Part shown: positions 25,348-33,492 of the stretch, piece by piece
How the letters are laid out: each line of letters starts with the position of its first letter
How positions within the stretch are numbered: the stretch's first letter is position 1
Assembly: GCF_000382225.1 (NCBI RefSeq)
Contig: NZ_KB907805.1
Span: 62,001-126,000, forward strand
Direction of reading: 5' to 3'
DNA: 64,000 nucleotides
From: Hymenobacter aerophilus DSM 13606
GTDB taxonomy: Bacteria > Bacteroidota > Bacteroidia > Cytophagales > Hymenobacteraceae
Notes under the pieces: generated by a model
The model's database searches: none
What the model was told of the DNA's origin: nothing
What the model saw: the letters and a program-made list of their open reading frames with translations, nothing else
Made by a program: the position numbers and the translations under genes

Positions 25348-25563
25348 ATCACTGATTGGCGCTGATTGGCCTGATTGCGCTGATTTTTTGACGCCCGCCC
25401 GATTTTCGGGTGGGCGTTTTCGTTGCCTCTGCGCCCTCTGCAAAAACCTCTGCGCACCTCTGCGGGAAAGCTATTCGCCGGGTTAAAGAAACCTATTCGC
25501 CCGGCCCGGAAGCAGCTAAAGGCGTAAATTAGCGTCCTGATCTTTCCACCCATTTCCGTTTTC
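25348..25563. repeat. Spacer made of short direct repeats with a terminator
   Basis: 25347-25385 repeats CTGATTGGC/CTGATTGCG-type units related to the inverted repeat at 37410-37650. A hairpin at 25391-25420 (ACGCCCGCCCGA with TCGGGTGGGCGT, then TTTT) acts as terminator. 25427-25470 repeats CCTCTGCG units four times. Confidence 0.7.
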
Positions 25564-27813
25564 ATGACCTTACGCTCCCGGCTGGCGCTGCTGGCCCTCA
25601 CCCTTCTCACCACCCTTTCGGCCCGCGCCGACGAAGGCATGTGGCTGCCGCTGCTGCTCAAGCAGCTCAACGAGGCCGACATGCAGAAAAAAGGCCTCAA
25701 GCTGACGGCCGAGCAGATTTACTCCATCAACCAGGGCAGCCTCAAAGATGCCATTGTGCAGTTTGGCGGCGGCTGCACCGGCGAAGTTATTTCCGACCAG
25801 GGCCTGCTGCTCACCAACCACCACTGCGGCTACGGCCAGATTCAGAGCCACTCGTCGGTCGAAAACGACTACCTGACCAAGGGCTACTGGGCCATGACGC
25901 CCGGCCAGGAGTTGCCCAACCCGGGCCTCACGGCCACCTTTATCGTGCGCATGGAGGACGTTACGGGCCAGGTGCTGGCCGGTATTCCGGCTACCGGTAT
26001 TGCCGAGGCCCAGCGCGAGCAGCTGGTGCTGCAGAACAGCCAGCGCGTGGCCCAGGCCGCCGTGCAGGGAACCGGCTACCAGGCCTTCGTGCGGCCCATG
26101 TTCAATGGCAACGAGTACTATATGTTCGTGACGGAGGTGTTCCAGGACATCCGGCTGGTGGGCGCGCCGCCGAGCAGCATCGGCAAGTTTGGGGGCGACA
26201 CCGACAACTGGGCCTGGCCCCGCCACACCGGCGACTTCAGCCTGTTCCGCATTTATGCCGGCCCCGACAACAAGCCGGCCCCCTACTCGCCCACCAACAA
26301 GCCTTTCAAGCCCCGCTACCACCTGCCCATTTCGCTGGCCGGCGTGCAGCCCGGCGACTTCACGATGGTGTTCGGCTTCCCCGGCCGCACCAACGAGTAC
26401 CTCACCAGCTGGGGCGTCGATGAGGTGTATTCGCTCTCGAACCCGGCCAAAATTGCCGTGCGCGACGCCAAGCTCAAGCAGCTCGACATTGATATGAAGG
26501 CGTCGGATAAAATCCGGATTCAGTACGCCGCCAAGTATGCCAGCCTGGCCAACTACTGGAAAAAGTGGATTGGCGAAAACCGCGGCCTGCGCAAGCTCGA
26601 CGCCGTGCGCGTGAAGCAAGAGCGCGAAGCCGAGTTTCAGCGCTGGGCCGAGTCGGGCGATGCGGCCCGCCGCGCCACCTTCGCCGGCCTGCTGCCCGAA
26701 TTGCAGCAGCAGTACGCCACCGTGCGCGACTACACCCTGGCCCGCGACTACGTGAGCGAGGCGGCCCTGGGCGTGGAGCTGCTGGCCTACGCCAACAGCC
26801 TGCTGCCGGTGTACGAGCTGACCACCAGCGGCGCCAAAGTACCCGCCGCCGAGCTAACCGCCGCCGTGGAAAAAGCCAAAAATGGCTCCGTGCGGTTCTT
26901 CAAGAACTACAGCGCCCCCACCGACCAGAAAGTAGCCGCCCAGCTGCTGCCGCTCTATGCCAACGGCACCCCGGCCGCGCTGCTGCCTGCCTACGTGAAG
27001 GAGTTGCAGAAGCAGTACGCCACCACCGGCTGGAATTCCTACGTAGCCCAACTCTACGGCAAGTCGCGCCTCACCTCGGAGGCCAGCGCCTACGCGGTGC
27101 TCGATGAGGTAGCGGCCGGCAAGTACGATGCGCTGCGCCAGGACCCCGCCATGAAGCTCGCCGCGGCCATTGTGAATAACTACCGCACGGCCATCCTGCC
27201 CACCTACAACGTGGCCACCGACCAGATTGCCCTGCTCCAGCGGACCTACGTAGCCGGCCTGCGCCTCCAGCAGCCCGAGCGCAAGTTCTACCCCGATGCC
27301 AACTCCACCCTGCGCCTCGCCTACGGCCAGGTGGCCGGCTACGAGCCCGCCGACGGCGTGCAGTACGATTTCTACACGACCCTCGACGGCATCATGGAGA
27401 AGGCCGACCCCACCAACCCGGACTTTGAAGTACCGGCCCGCCTCGCAGAATTGTACAAGAGCAAGGACTACGGTCCGTACGCTTACAAAGGCTCGGTGCC
27501 GGTATGCTTCATCGCCACCAACCACACCACCGGCGGCAACTCCGGCTCGCCCGTCATCAACGGCCGCGGCGAGCTGATTGGCACCAACTTCGACCGCAAC
27601 TGGGAAGGCACCATGTCCGACATCATGTTCGACCCCGACCGCGTGCGCAACATCACCCTCGACGTGCGCTACATGCTGTTCGTGGTAGATAAATACGCCG
27701 GCGCCGGCCACCTGGTGAAGGAAATGATCCTCGTCGGCGCCCCCGATTCGGCCACCGAAGCGACGCCCGACAAGAAGCTGAAGAAGGTGAAAGTGAAGCG
27801 CAAAAAAGCGTAA
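25564..27813 (+). CDS. S46-family dipeptidyl-peptidase, DPP11-like
   Basis: 749 residues with signal peptide (cleavage near ARADEG). The S46 hallmarks are GGCTGEVIS and TNHHCGYG (His86/87 region), GGDTDNWAWPRHTGDF for the Asp, and GNSGSP with the nucleophile Ser660. Arg678 in the segment NFDR follows the Ser by 18 residues, the same distance as Ser655-Arg673 in the Porphyromonas gingivalis DPP11, which prefers Asp/Glu in P1; DPP7 enzymes have Gly there. The enzyme removes dipeptides from peptide N-termini in the periplasm. A long Lys/Val tail (KKLKKVKVKRKK) ends the protein. Confidence 0.93.
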   Translation: MTLRSRLALLALTLLTTLSARADEGMWLPLLLKQLNEADMQKKGLKLTAEQIYSINQGSLKDAIVQFGGGCTGEVISDQGLLLTNHHCGYGQIQSHSSVENDYLTKGYWAMTPGQELPNPGLTATFIVRMEDVTGQVLAGIPATGIAEAQREQLVLQNSQRVAQAAVQGTGYQAFVRPMFNGNEYYMFVTEVFQDIRLVGAPPSSIGKFGGDTDNWAWPRHTGDFSLFRIYAGPDNKPAPYSPTNKPFKPRYHLPISLAGVQPGDFTMVFGFPGRTNEYLTSWGVDEVYSLSNPAKIAVRDAKLKQLDIDMKASDKIRIQYAAKYASLANYWKKWIGENRGLRKLDAVRVKQEREAEFQRWAESGDAARRATFAGLLPELQQQYATVRDYTLARDYVSEAALGVELLAYANSLLPVYELTTSGAKVPAAELTAAVEKAKNGSVRFFKNYSAPTDQKVAAQLLPLYANGTPAALLPAYVKELQKQYATTGWNSYVAQLYGKSRLTSEASAYAVLDEVAAGKYDALRQDPAMKLAAAIVNNYRTAILPTYNVATDQIALLQRTYVAGLRLQQPERKFYPDANSTLRLAYGQVAGYEPADGVQYDFYTTLDGIMEKADPTNPDFEVPARLAELYKSKDYGPYAYKGSVPVCFIATNHTTGGNSGSPVINGRGELIGTNFDRNWEGTMSDIMFDPDRVRNITLDVRYMLFVVDKYAGAGHLVKEMILVGAPDSATEATPDKKLKKVKVKRKKA

Positions 27814-27819
27814 CAGTCG

Positions 27820-27875
27820 TTTTCAATTTGGTAGGTTATTTTTTCTCTCAGAAGAATAACCTACCAAATTGAAAA
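27820..27875. terminator. Intrinsic terminator with long stem
   Basis: TTTTCAATTTGGTAGGTTAT pairs with ATAACCTACCAAATTGAAAA over about 20 bp. It ends the S46 peptidase gene. Confidence 0.8.
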
Positions 27876-27900
27876 GGCCAGTCTTCCCCATTTATCGACA

Positions 27901-28066
27901 TTTCAGCCCCAGCGGGGCGATATATCGGTAGTGAAGAAGCTATAAGAACAGCAGAGCCCCGGCGGGGCGACACCAATCGTTGAACCGGTTGTGTCGCCCC
28001 GCCGGGGCTTTGCTGTGCAGGGCTGATTTACCAGCTACCGATTTGTCGCCCCGCTGGGGCTGGAAA
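27901..28066. repeat. Nested double palindrome (GCCCCGCCGGGGC type), family 4
   Basis: An outer pair (27901-27931 with 28035-28066) holds an inner pair (about 27946-27985 with 27989-28017). Each arm carries an AGCCCC-N-GCGGGGCGA unit, so the unit occurs four times, alternately oriented. The region can fold as nested or as four separate hairpins. It lies in the leader region of the amidohydrolase gene. Confidence 0.85.
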
Positions 28067-28139
28067 GTAGCGCCAGCCACACCACAAACTCCGGCGAGTA
28101 TTGTAGCTTTAGGCACCACCCCAATTCCTCCCGCTGCCC

Positions 28140-29417
28140 GTGCGCCCGTTTCTGCTTGCTGCCTTTGTCCTGCTGACTGCCGGCCCGTTGCGGGCTCAGC
28201 CAACCACCCCCGCCCCGCCTACTGCGCTGCTGTTGCGCCCCGCCGCCGTGTTCGATGGCCAGACGCTGCACGCCGGCTGGGCTGTACTGACGGAGGGCGA
28301 CAAGGTAAAGGCCGTTGGACCGGCGGCCAAACTGGTTGCCCTGGCCGGCGTGCGGGTGCTGGAGCTGCCGGGCCTCACGCTGCTGCCCGGCCTCATCGAA
28401 GGCCATAGCCACCTGCTGCTGCACCCCTACAACGAAACGCCCTGGAACGACCAGGTGCTGCTCGAATCGGAGGCGCTGCGCGTGGCGCGGGCCACGGCGC
28501 ACGCCCGCGCCACGCTGGCCGCCGGCTTCACCACCGCCCGCGACCTGGGCACCGAGGGGGCCGGTTACGCCGATGTGGGCCTCAAGCAGGCCATAGCCCA
28601 GGGCCTGATTCCGGGGCCGCGGCTGCTGGTGGCCACCCGCGCGCTGGTAGCTACCGGCTCGTATGGCCCCAAGCTTTCCGCTGATATTGAGGTGCCCCAG
28701 GGGGCTCAGGAAGCCGACGGTACCGACAGCCTCATCCGGGCCGTGCGCGAGCAAATCGGCAAGGGCGCCGACATTATCAAGGTGTACGCCGACTACCGCT
28801 GGGGGCCCAACGAGCCCAGCCGGCCCACGTTTTCGCAGGACGAGCTGAACCTGATTGTGCAGACCGCCCGTAGTGCCGGCCGGCCCGTGGTGGCCCACGC
28901 CTGCACGCCCGAAGGGATGCGGCGTGCCACGCTGGCCGGCGTGCAAACCATCGAGCACGGCGACGGCGGCACGCTGGAAATTTTCAAGCTGATGAAGCAG
29001 CGCGGCGTGGCCCTCTGCCCCACCGTGGCCGCCGGCGACGCCGTGGCCCAGTACCGCGGCTGGCAGAAAGGAACCGGCCCCGAGCCCGAACGCATCCAGC
29101 AAAAACGCCTGAGCATGAAAGCCGCCCTGCAAAGCGGCGTGGAACTAGCCATCGGCGGCGACGTGGGCGTATTCTCGCACGGCGACAACCTGCGCGAAGC
29201 CGAGCTGCTGGTCCGCGAGTACGGCCTGACGAGCCTGCAGGCCCTGCGCGGCCTCACCAGCACCAACGCCCGCCTCTTCCAGCTCCCCGACCGCGGCCAG
29301 CTAAAGCCCGGCCTATTGGCCGATATGGTCGCCGTTTCCGGCGACCCGACTCAGGACATCAGCGCGTTGCGGCAGGTGCGGCTGGTGGTAAAGGGCGGGG
29401 TGGTGGTTGGGAAGTAG
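28140..29417 (+). CDS. Exported metal-dependent amidohydrolase
   Basis: 425 residues starting with GTG at 28140; the next residues form a signal peptide (FLLAAFVLLTAGPLRAQ). The amidohydrolase fold shows the metal HSH motif at 89-91, IIKVYAD with the likely carboxylated Lys, VVAHACTPEG, TIEHGDGG and the late Asp in IGGDVGVFSHG. These are the imidazolonepropionase/prolidase-like amidohydrolases that are common in Bacteroidota; the substrate may be a proline dipeptide or other amide. It would act in the periplasm. A TAGCTTTA box at 28104-28111 is a candidate promoter. Confidence 0.9.
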   Translation: MRPFLLAAFVLLTAGPLRAQPTTPAPPTALLLRPAAVFDGQTLHAGWAVLTEGDKVKAVGPAAKLVALAGVRVLELPGLTLLPGLIEGHSHLLLHPYNETPWNDQVLLESEALRVARATAHARATLAAGFTTARDLGTEGAGYADVGLKQAIAQGLIPGPRLLVATRALVATGSYGPKLSADIEVPQGAQEADGTDSLIRAVREQIGKGADIIKVYADYRWGPNEPSRPTFSQDELNLIVQTARSAGRPVVAHACTPEGMRRATLAGVQTIEHGDGGTLEIFKLMKQRGVALCPTVAAGDAVAQYRGWQKGTGPEPERIQQKRLSMKAALQSGVELAIGGDVGVFSHGDNLREAELLVREYGLTSLQALRGLTSTNARLFQLPDRGQLKPGLLADMVAVSGDPTQDISALRQVRLVVKGGVVVGK

Positions 29418-29423
29418 CACTAA

Positions 29424-29528
29424 AACTGTCATTCTGAGTGGAGCGAAGAATCTCGCGTGCATTGCTAACTCTGCTATCAGGAATTACTTTGGCACGCGAG
29501 ATTCTTCGCTCCGCTCAGAATGACAGTT
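29424..29528. repeat. Inverted repeat, family 1 copy 2 (37-bp arms)
   Basis: Arms 29424-29460 and 29492-29528 match with one mismatch and share the GCGAAGAATCTCGCG core with copy 1. It lies between convergent genes, 7 nt from the amidohydrolase stop and 23 nt from the glycosyltransferase stop. Confidence 0.92.
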
Positions 29529-29550
29529 CTATTTTACACATACGCCTGAT

Positions 29551-30309
29551 TTACGGCCGCTCAATTCCCATCTTTCCTAACTGCCCGGCGTACTTGTCGT
29601 AAATAACCCGCAAATCCTGAGCGTGCTTGTCGGCATCGACGCCGATGCTGACGTTGCTGTCGTGGAAGCGGTGCAGGTGGCTGATGTGGGGGCAGATGAC
29701 GGGCAGGTGGCCGGCCAGTAGAAAGCGCACGTACAGGTCGAGGTCCTCGGCCATGGCTATATCCTCATCGTAGCCGCCGACCTCATCAAACAGCTCACGA
29801 CTGTAGCAGACGTTGCCCTGGATGAAGTGCTCGGCCCGGAAAATGGCCCGCAGCATATCCTGGGGCGAGTCGAACTGCCAGGCGTAGTAGTCGTCGGCGG
29901 GCAGGTAGCGGCGGTTCTGGTCGACGCGCAGGAAATCGGCTACCAGCCAGGGGCGGATGGGGTGCTGCTCGATTTGCTGGCCGTAGTGAAACAGGGTGCG
30001 CTGGAGCAGCAGGTCGTCGTCGTCGAGCGGGACAATCCAAGCGTTGGTGGGCGCATCGTGCTTGATTAGCAGGTTGCGGGCGGGGCCGGCGCGCAGCAGC
30101 TCGGGCTGGAGGCGCACCCGCAGCGGCGCACCGGGCTGCTGGGCGGCTTCGTGCAGGTAGGCGGCCGTATCGTCGGAGCAGGCGTTTTCGCAGACCAGGT
30201 GCTCAAACGTGAAATAAAGCGGGGCCGAAACGGTGGCCCGGACGCTGGCTACGGCTTCGGGCAGGTAGGCCAGGCGATTGTGCGTGGGGGTGATGACGGA
30301 GAAGTGCAT
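29551..30309 (-). CDS. Family 2 glycosyltransferase
   Basis: 252 residues with the GT-A start SVITPTHNRLAYLPEAVAS, ENACSDDTAAYL, the metal-binding run VPLDDDDLLL and GGYDEDIAMAEDLDLYVRFL as the likely acceptor/base region. The protein is soluble, with no membrane segments. It transfers a sugar from a nucleotide sugar to an unknown acceptor, for example in surface polysaccharide synthesis. It is a single gene with no neighbouring glycan cluster. Confidence 0.92.
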   Translation of the reverse strand: MHFSVITPTHNRLAYLPEAVASVRATVSAPLYFTFEHLVCENACSDDTAAYLHEAAQQPGAPLRVRLQPELLRAGPARNLLIKHDAPTNAWIVPLDDDDLLLQRTLFHYGQQIEQHPIRPWLVADFLRVDQNRRYLPADDYYAWQFDSPQDMLRAIFRAEHFIQGNVCYSRELFDEVGGYDEDIAMAEDLDLYVRFLLAGHLPVICPHISHLHRFHDSNVSIGVDADKHAQDLRVIYDKYAGQLGKMGIERP

Positions 30310-30527
30310 GGGCTTCTATTCCGGCAAACTCCGAAAAAAGTTGCGCCGCAGTGCTTCTCGCCAACTTTGACGCGGCCCGCCCCGTTAGCCGGGCAGCCAC
30401 CGCAACAGCAGTCGCCCGGTTCGCGCCGGATGGGCTACCAGGCGCTGGAGCCGGCCCCGTAAATGGCGCGGTTTGTGCCTGCGGCCAGGTCCTTAACCCC
30501 TGCTTTTTGCCTACTCGTACCCCCTTT

Positions 30528-31379
30528 ATGCTTCGTCGATTTCACTACCTGCCGATGCTGGCACTGACGGGCCTGCTTTGCAGCAGCGCTCCGGTGGCAG
30601 CCCCTGCTATTTCCACCGAAACGCTTATCAGCCGCCTGAGCAGCGCCATTGAAAACCTAAAAACCCTGCGCTGCAACGTGCGGGCCCAGGAGCGCATTGC
30701 GGGCAAATACCAGCAGGCGCGCACCGCCATGAAAATGAGCTTCAGCCCTTACAAAGTGTACCTGCGCAACGACCAGGGCATTGAGGTGCTCTACGTAACG
30801 GGCCAGAACGGCGGCGACGCCTGGGTGTATCCCAACAGCTTCCCCTACGTCACGCTCAGCCTCGACCCCAACGGCTCCATCATGCGCAAAAGCCAGCACC
30901 ACAGCGCGCTGGAAGCGGGTTACGGCACCATTTCCGAACTGCTCGACGGCTCGGGCCAGCGGGTAACGCCCGGCTTCGAGAAAACCTTCCGCTACACCGG
31001 CGACACCACCGTAGTGGGCCGCCCGGCCTACGTGCTACGCTCCGTATACCCGCAGTTTCGCTACGTGAGCTACAAGCCTACCAAGGCCGAAACCACCAAA
31101 ACCATCGCCGCGAAGTTCGGCTGCGGCGAATACCGGATTCTGGAGCGCAACGGCCTGAGCGTCGGGGCCACCGTGCCGGCCGGCAAAACCATTCAGGTGC
31201 CCAACGCCTACGGCAGCCGCATCACCATCTGCGTCGACCAGAAGCTGTACCTGCCGCTCGTGGTGCAGGTAAACGACGATAAAGGCCTGTTCGAGAAGTT
31301 CGAATTCTCCGACGTCGTCGCCAACCAGCCCATCCCCGCCGCCGAGTTCACCAAAGGCTACAAGGGGTACAAACTTTAA
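30528..31379 (+). CDS. Exported DUF1571-family protein
   Basis: 283 residues from the ATG at 30528 with a signal peptide (cleavage near PVAAPA). The mature part resembles DUF1571/LolA-like beta barrels: KTLRCNVRAQERIAGKYQQA, GRPAYVLRSVYP, and the final LPLVVQVNDDKGLFEKFEF. It probably sits in the periplasm and may bind a lipid, which is inference from fold similarity. The stop codon TAA overlaps the first base pairs of a 49-bp inverted-repeat arm. Confidence 0.85.
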   Translation: MLRRFHYLPMLALTGLLCSSAPVAAPAISTETLISRLSSAIENLKTLRCNVRAQERIAGKYQQARTAMKMSFSPYKVYLRNDQGIEVLYVTGQNGGDAWVYPNSFPYVTLSLDPNGSIMRKSQHHSALEAGYGTISELLDGSGQRVTPGFEKTFRYTGDTTVVGRPAYVLRSVYPQFRYVSYKPTKAETTKTIAAKFGCGEYRILERNGLSVGATVPAGKTIQVPNAYGSRITICVDQKLYLPLVVQVNDDKGLFEKFEFSDVVANQPIPAAEFTKGYKGYKL

Positions 31380-31552
31380 TCACAGATGTTGCAGATGAAG
31401 CCGCAGATAACGCAGATTCGTTCTGATAAGGGATAAAGTTGATATTCGATTAGCGCCAGGATGACTCTACGGACGGCATCACTATCATCTTCATTATTTG
31501 CTGTCAGAACGAATCTGCGTTATCTACGGCTTCATCTGCAACATCTGTGATT
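31378..31552. repeat. Inverted repeat, family 5 (49-bp arms) spanning two stop codons
   Basis: Arms 31378-31426 and 31504-31552 are complementary with one mismatch. Read with the TAA of the DUF1571 gene (31377-31379) and the TGA of the convergent SDR gene (31552-31554), both stop codons overlap the arm ends. The unit consists of GCAGAT-type repeats. Confidence 0.93.
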
Positions 31553-32433
31553 CAGCGGCGCATGGTTTTTTCGATGTGGTCCCACATATCGGGGGTGAGC
31601 AGTTCGAGCTTGTTGAACTCGCCGGCGCCGTTGAGCCACTCGCCGCCGTCGAGCGTTACCACTTCGCCGTTCATATAGGCCGCGAAGTCCGACACCATGT
31701 AGGCGGCCAGGTTGGCCAGTTCCTGGTGGTCGCCCACGCGCTTGAGGGGCACGTTGGCGGCCGGGTCGAGTTTGGAGGCCAGCGGCTCGGGGAACAAACG
31801 GCTCCAGGCGCCTTCGGTCGGGAACGGACCGGGCGCAATGGCGTTGGCCCGGATGCCGTACTTGGCCCACTCCACGGCCAAAGAGCGCGTCATGGCCAGC
31901 ACACCGGCTTTGGCGGCCGCCGAGGGCACCACGTAGGCCGAGCCCACCGAGGCGTAGGTGGTAACGATGCTGAGGATGGTGCCGGGCTTTTTGTCGGCAA
32001 TCCAGCGCTTGCCAAACGCCAGCGTGCAGTTGTAGGAGCCCTTGAGCACAATGTCCACAATCACATCGAAAGCCTTGTGGCTCAGGCGCTCGGTGGGGCT
32101 GATAAAGTTGCCGGCCGCGTTGTTGAGCAGCACATCGACGCCGCCGAAAGTGCTGATGGTTTTTTCGAGCAGCGCCTCTACTTCATCGTATTTGCGCACG
32201 TCGCACTGCACGGCCAGGATGTTGGCGTTGTTGGTTTGCTCGCGCAGTTCGGCGGCCGTTTTTTCGAGCACCTCCAGCTTGCGGGAGCTGATAACCACGT
32301 TGGCGCCCAGTTGCAGAAAGTAGGTGGTCATGGCGCGGCCGAGGCCGGTGCCGCCGCCCGTCACGACGATGGTTTTGCCCTGCAGGGCGTTGTCGCGGAG
32401 CATGGGCTGGGCGTAGGGATGGGCAGAGGCCAT
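31552..32433 (-). CDS. SDR oxidoreductase, 2,4-dienoyl-CoA reductase-like
   Basis: 293 residues from the ATG at 32433; the frame is open further upstream without protein-like sequence. Motifs: TGGGTGLG cofactor loop, NNAAGNF, and after TYAS no canonical YxxxK but SAAAKAG at the catalytic position: here Ser/Ala replaces Tyr, as in DECR-type SDRs that use Lys and water. APGPFPTEGAWSRLFPE is the typical flexible loop. It likely reduces 2,4-dienoyl-CoA in fatty-acid breakdown. The N-terminal MASAHPYAQP extension is unusual but small. Confidence 0.9.
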   Translation of the reverse strand: MASAHPYAQPMLRDNALQGKTIVVTGGGTGLGRAMTTYFLQLGANVVISSRKLEVLEKTAAELREQTNNANILAVQCDVRKYDEVEALLEKTISTFGGVDVLLNNAAGNFISPTERLSHKAFDVIVDIVLKGSYNCTLAFGKRWIADKKPGTILSIVTTYASVGSAYVVPSAAAKAGVLAMTRSLAVEWAKYGIRANAIAPGPFPTEGAWSRLFPEPLASKLDPAANVPLKRVGDHQELANLAAYMVSDFAAYMNGEVVTLDGGEWLNGAGEFNKLELLTPDMWDHIEKTMRR

Positions 32434-32606
32434 AGGCGGGGGAAGCAGGAAATAGAAAATTGAGAAGGAGAACGGCCGGCCGAAAGGGGACCGACTTTCA
32501 CAAGAACGCCATTTCTTCCGTTTTTTGGGCGGCCGTTGCGCTTTTCGGGGCCGGTTGCGGCTGGTGGCGCTTGCCTGCGTCGGTTTTTTTGCCACCTTTA
32601 GCCCAC

Positions 32607-33455
32607 ATGACGCTACCTGTTTCCTCCGCTGCTGTCTTCCCAACCGTAGCCGTACTGGGCTGCGGCTGGCTGGGCCTGCCCCTAGCCCGCGCTCTGATGG
32701 CCGCCGGCTACCCCGTGCGCGGCACCACCACCACGCCCAGCCAGCTCCTGACGCTGCGCGACGCCGGCATCCAGCCCTTTCTGCTGCGCCTCGCCCCCAC
32801 CCTCTCGGCCACCGACGCTGATACGCTGCGCGTACTACTTCAGGGCGTGGAAGTGCTTGTTCTGAACGTACCGCCCGGCCGCGGCCCCGGCCAGCCCGAG
32901 GCCTACCCGATTATCCTGAGCCAGGTGGCCGAAGCTGCCACCGCGGCCGGCGTGGCCCGGGTGCTGCTGGTCAGCTCCACGGGCGTGTACCCTGATGAGG
33001 CCCGCACCATGCACGAAACCGACGCCCACGCTTCGGCCGACGCCGACTCGCACCTGCTGCGGGCCGAGGCACTGTTTCAGGGCGCCATAAATACCGTGGT
33101 GCGGATGGCCGGGCTGATGGGGCCGGGCCGGCCGCCGGGCCGCTTTCTGGCCGGCCGTACCGGCGTGGCCCACGGCGAGGCCCCGGTGAATATGATTCAT
33201 CTGCACGACTGCATCGGACTGCTGCTGAAGGTGCTGGAATCGGGCTTGTGGGGCCATACGTTTAATGGCTGCGCGGCCACCCACCCCAGCCGCCGCACGT
33301 TTTTTACGGCCGCGGCCACCCAACTGGGCCTGGAGCCGCCCACTTTCGCCGAAGGTACCAGCGGCGGCAAACAGGTCGATTCATCGCCCATTCGCCAGCT
33401 AACCCACTACCAGTTCCGGCACGACGACGTGGTGGCCGCCCTCTCGTTCTGCTAA
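32607..33455 (+). CDS. NAD-dependent epimerase/dehydratase-like protein
   Basis: 282 residues with an N-terminal Rossmann motif VAVLGCGWLGLPLARAL, a form typical of the YeeZ/extended atypical SDR group, then VLLVSSTGVYPD with the Ser/Thr and Tyr of that group, and NMIHLHDCIGLLLKVLE. The usual YxxxK is replaced, so activity is uncertain. The protein is soluble. The start at 32607 is favoured because similarity begins at TVAVLG. It stands divergent from the SDR at 31552-32433 and upstream of the YhiN-type flavoprotein. Confidence 0.88.
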   Translation: MTLPVSSAAVFPTVAVLGCGWLGLPLARALMAAGYPVRGTTTTPSQLLTLRDAGIQPFLLRLAPTLSATDADTLRVLLQGVEVLVLNVPPGRGPGQPEAYPIILSQVAEAATAAGVARVLLVSSTGVYPDEARTMHETDAHASADADSHLLRAEALFQGAINTVVRMAGLMGPGRPPGRFLAGRTGVAHGEAPVNMIHLHDCIGLLLKVLESGLWGHTFNGCAATHPSRRTFFTAAATQLGLEPPTFAEGTSGGKQVDSSPIRQLTHYQFRHDDVVAALSFC

Positions 33456-33480
33456 GCGGCCATAAGTGCTCGGCGGTGGT

Positions 33481-33488
33481 TAATTTTG
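33481..33488 (+). promoter_or_regulatory. -7 box (TAATTTTG) 4 nt upstream of the YhiN-like gene
   Basis: TAATTTTG is followed by CCCC and the GTG start. It lies within the spacer after the epimerase-like gene. No TTG is visible at about 20 nt upstream. Confidence 0.45.
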
Positions 33489-33492
33489 CCCC

